Below are positions 62,643 to 64,000 of a stretch of 64,000 nt of DNA, piece by piece. How positions within the stretch are numbered: the first letter of the stretch is position 1; every line of letters starts with the position of its first letter. Origin of the DNA: JAXGZG01 sp040771825 (GTDB lineage: Bacteria > Bacillota > Sulfobacillia > Fermentithermobacillales > Fermentithermobacillaceae); assembly GCA_040771825.1 (NCBI GenBank), contig JAXGZG010000001.1:1-64000 (forward strand), written 5' to 3'. The notes under the pieces are model-generated. The model saw only the letters and a list, made by a program, of their open reading frames with translations, was not told the DNA's origin and made no database searches. The position numbers and the translations under genes are program-made.

Positions 62643-63263
62643 TCACACGTCTAGTCCGAGGTGTCTGCGTTCAATGCCCAAGAGAATTCGCAGAGCCTGG
62701 GATACAGCTCCGATACTGGCGCCCAGAATGATGCCCCTCATTCCTGCGGCGTTGGGGATATCCAGAATCCAGCTAGAAGCTTCGGGGATGTGCCCCGATA
62801 TAACCGCTCCGATAGGAGCTTGCCCAAGCATAACAATGACTCCGGCTATCAAAAGGATAGTTGCCTCGAAATTCCTTGCCCGGAAGGCGCGATAGGAAGC
62901 GGAACCAATGTAGAATACCAATATGGCGTACATGCTTCCGTCAAGGGGCACTACGAAGTTATTGTAGATGTACTTGAGGGCCGGCCCCTGGTGTCCACCG
63001 AAAACCCCGATTAGAAGCGTCACCCATAGCGTCCCTAGGAGCAGCGCGCTTCTCCACCATCGCCCCCGTTTTGCGGAAACCTGTTTCGTGTGTATTCTGG
63101 TCAGGTTGATGATTCCGAGCAAGCAGCCGAAGCCCGCGACGATCAGCACCCAGTTGTCGAGAGCCGCTTTCATTGTGACGATTTGGGGTATTTTGAAGTA
63201 GTAGGCGATCACGTAGATGATACCCGCTACGAAAGTAATGGCTAGAGGAATCTCCCGTTTCAA
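62643..63263 (-). CDS. Membrane protein C of the module
   Basis: 206 residues with about six spans (ITFVAGIIYVIAYYF, WVLIVAGFGCLLGIINL, LLLGTLWVTLLIGVFGG, ATILLIAGVIVMLGQAP). TTG 63263 follows AAAGGAGG. Lies between the edge gene and protein B with short gaps, so one operon. No family recognised. Confidence 0.7.
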   Translation of the reverse strand: MKREIPLAITFVAGIIYVIAYYFKIPQIVTMKAALDNWVLIVAGFGCLLGIINLTRIHTKQVSAKRGRWWRSALLLGTLWVTLLIGVFGGHQGPALKYIYNNFVVPLDGSMYAILVFYIGSASYRAFRARNFEATILLIAGVIVMLGQAPIGAVISGHIPEASSWILDIPNAAGMRGIILGASIGAVSQALRILLGIERRHLGLDV

Positions 63264-63300
63264 GTCGGATCCTCCTTTCTCATCTCGGTCTTCTATAGGT

Positions 63301-64000
63301 TCAGGCGCGAATCAGGTCAACTAGAGCCTTACTTCCGGCCAGCATGAAGAAAAGCCCAATAACCAGCACCGCGATACCGACTATCTTGACGTAATCGGCC
63401 GCCACCAGACTCCCCATCAGAACTGGCTCTCTGGAGATGTAAGCTGATGCGGCGTACATTTCGTCTCCGATAAGGCAGTAGTCGCAAGCTGCCACGAAGA
63501 ACGGAATCTGGTGAGTGTTAGCGGTACCGGCGATCTGGATGGCGCCGATCTCGTAGCCGGTTTGGGCAAAAATCAGTGATTCTGCCCAGAATGCGCCGAT
63601 GAGAATGTTGGTGGCCACCCTCTCTCGACGGAGAATACCGGTCACTCCTGTGGCGTATCCGAATTGGCTGTCAGTCAAGTATCTAACGTTATCGGGGTTG
63701 TAGGCATCTGCCCGGTTTTCAGAAGTGTACGCATCTCGTATGATGGCGTCACTCAATGCTTGGACCATCACTATGCGGTTGCTCATAATAAGCGGAACGT
63801 TGTTACGGGCGGCTTTTCTGGCTACGTAGTCGAGAATCGCCATTGACGCAAGGGTCTGCGCTTCGTCTACGCCGCTGATTCCTGGCGAAAAGTGTACTGG
63901 GCGGCCCATCTCAGTTGCTCTGCCGATGGCCTCGTCCAAGGCATCTAGGCCGCTAACACGGCGGATGTAAGGAATCTTGTCGCCCTTACGAGCTCTCGAA
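63301..64000 (-). CDS. DUF6754-like membrane protein, cut by the window edge
   Basis: The frame is open to the right edge, so the N-terminus is missing. Visible: ARKGDKIPYIRRVSGLDALD, DEAIGRATEMGRPVHFSPG, a globular part (LASMAILDYVARKAARNNVP, SQFGYATGVTGILRRERVAT), then hydrophobic segments ending IAVLVIGLFFMLAGSKALVD. From memory this resembles the DUF6754 family, whose function is unknown; confirm by search. First visible gene of the operon with proteins C, B and A. Confidence 0.65.
   Translation of the reverse strand, partial: SRARKGDKIPYIRRVSGLDALDEAIGRATEMGRPVHFSPGISGVDEAQTLASMAILDYVARKAARNNVPLIMSNRIVMVQALSDAIIRDAYTSENRADAYNPDNVRYLTDSQFGYATGVTGILRRERVATNILIGAFWAESLIFAQTGYEIGAIQIAGTANTHQIPFFVAACDYCLIGDEMYAASAYISREPVLMGSLVAADYVKIVGIAVLVIGLFFMLAGSKALVDLIRA

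Noticed and set aside
1..64000. CRISPR array
   Set aside because: No regularly spaced repeats with unique spacers and no cas genes were seen.

Overview
The window fits a spore-forming, anaerobic, moderately GC-rich member of the Bacillota. The evidence is the conserved block spoIVFA-spoIVFB / TIGR03960-TIGR03936-rng / rplU-prp-rpmA / obg-nadD-yqeK-LCP-rsfS, a ribosomal protein L27 with the N-terminal extension that Prp removes, strong GGAGG-type ribosome binding sites and frequent GTG/TTG starts. I cannot name the genus.

Layout. Positions 1-25.4 kb are core chromosome: a purine run (hpt-purE-purF-purM-purN-purH-purD, overlapping or closely spaced), a QueT-like transporter, a NusG-II protein, a relic of a membrane module, a Nudix-like pair on the minus strand, then the sporulation, ribosome and cell-wall block, ending at a tRNA-Ala(GGC) with a textbook promoter. 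Positions 25.4-29.7 kb hold a two-subunit NiFe hydrogenase with its maturation protease, set between fragments of MalT/LuxR-type regulators and an InlB-repeat surface protein.

Positions about 29.98-47.12 kb are an integrated element of about 17.1 kb. Its large serine recombinase lies at the left end, and the element splits a LuxR-family regulator gene. Joining the two element ends recreates a near-palindromic attP; joining the two chromosomal flanks recreates the regulator reading frame. Cargo: a lipoprotein and other small genes, a CHC2-zinc/Toprim/RepA-like replication protein flanked by TTTGAGC/GGTCAAA motifs, and a type III-like restriction operon (mod, a PD-(D/E)XK nuclease with an EVE-like C-terminus, res). 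Two later insertions broke that operon. A 3.0-kb Mu/Tn7-like transposon (5'-TG...CA-3', 5-bp duplication) sits near the 3' end of mod, and an ISLre2 element (8-bp duplication) sits near the 3' end of res.

Positions 47.1-52.3 kb hold the rest of the broken regulator, a DUF2442 protein and a secreted FG-GAP/InlB-repeat protein with a degenerate internal duplication. Positions 52.5-64 kb hold an acyltransferase-3/CapA/SGNH three-domain fusion, a peptide-degradation group (amidohydrolase, S9 prolyl-oligopeptidase-type peptidase, S10 carboxypeptidase), and a four-gene membrane module on the minus strand, cut by the window edge, that resembles DUF6754-type proteins. A partial second copy of this module lies at 9.6-10.4 kb.

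The best candidates for something undescribed are the membrane module, the mod/nuclease-EVE/res operon, the hydrogenase small subunit that lacks the usual first two proximal-cluster cysteines, and the acyltransferase-CapA-SGNH fusion. All calls come from reading sequence and recall of protein families; no database search was run.
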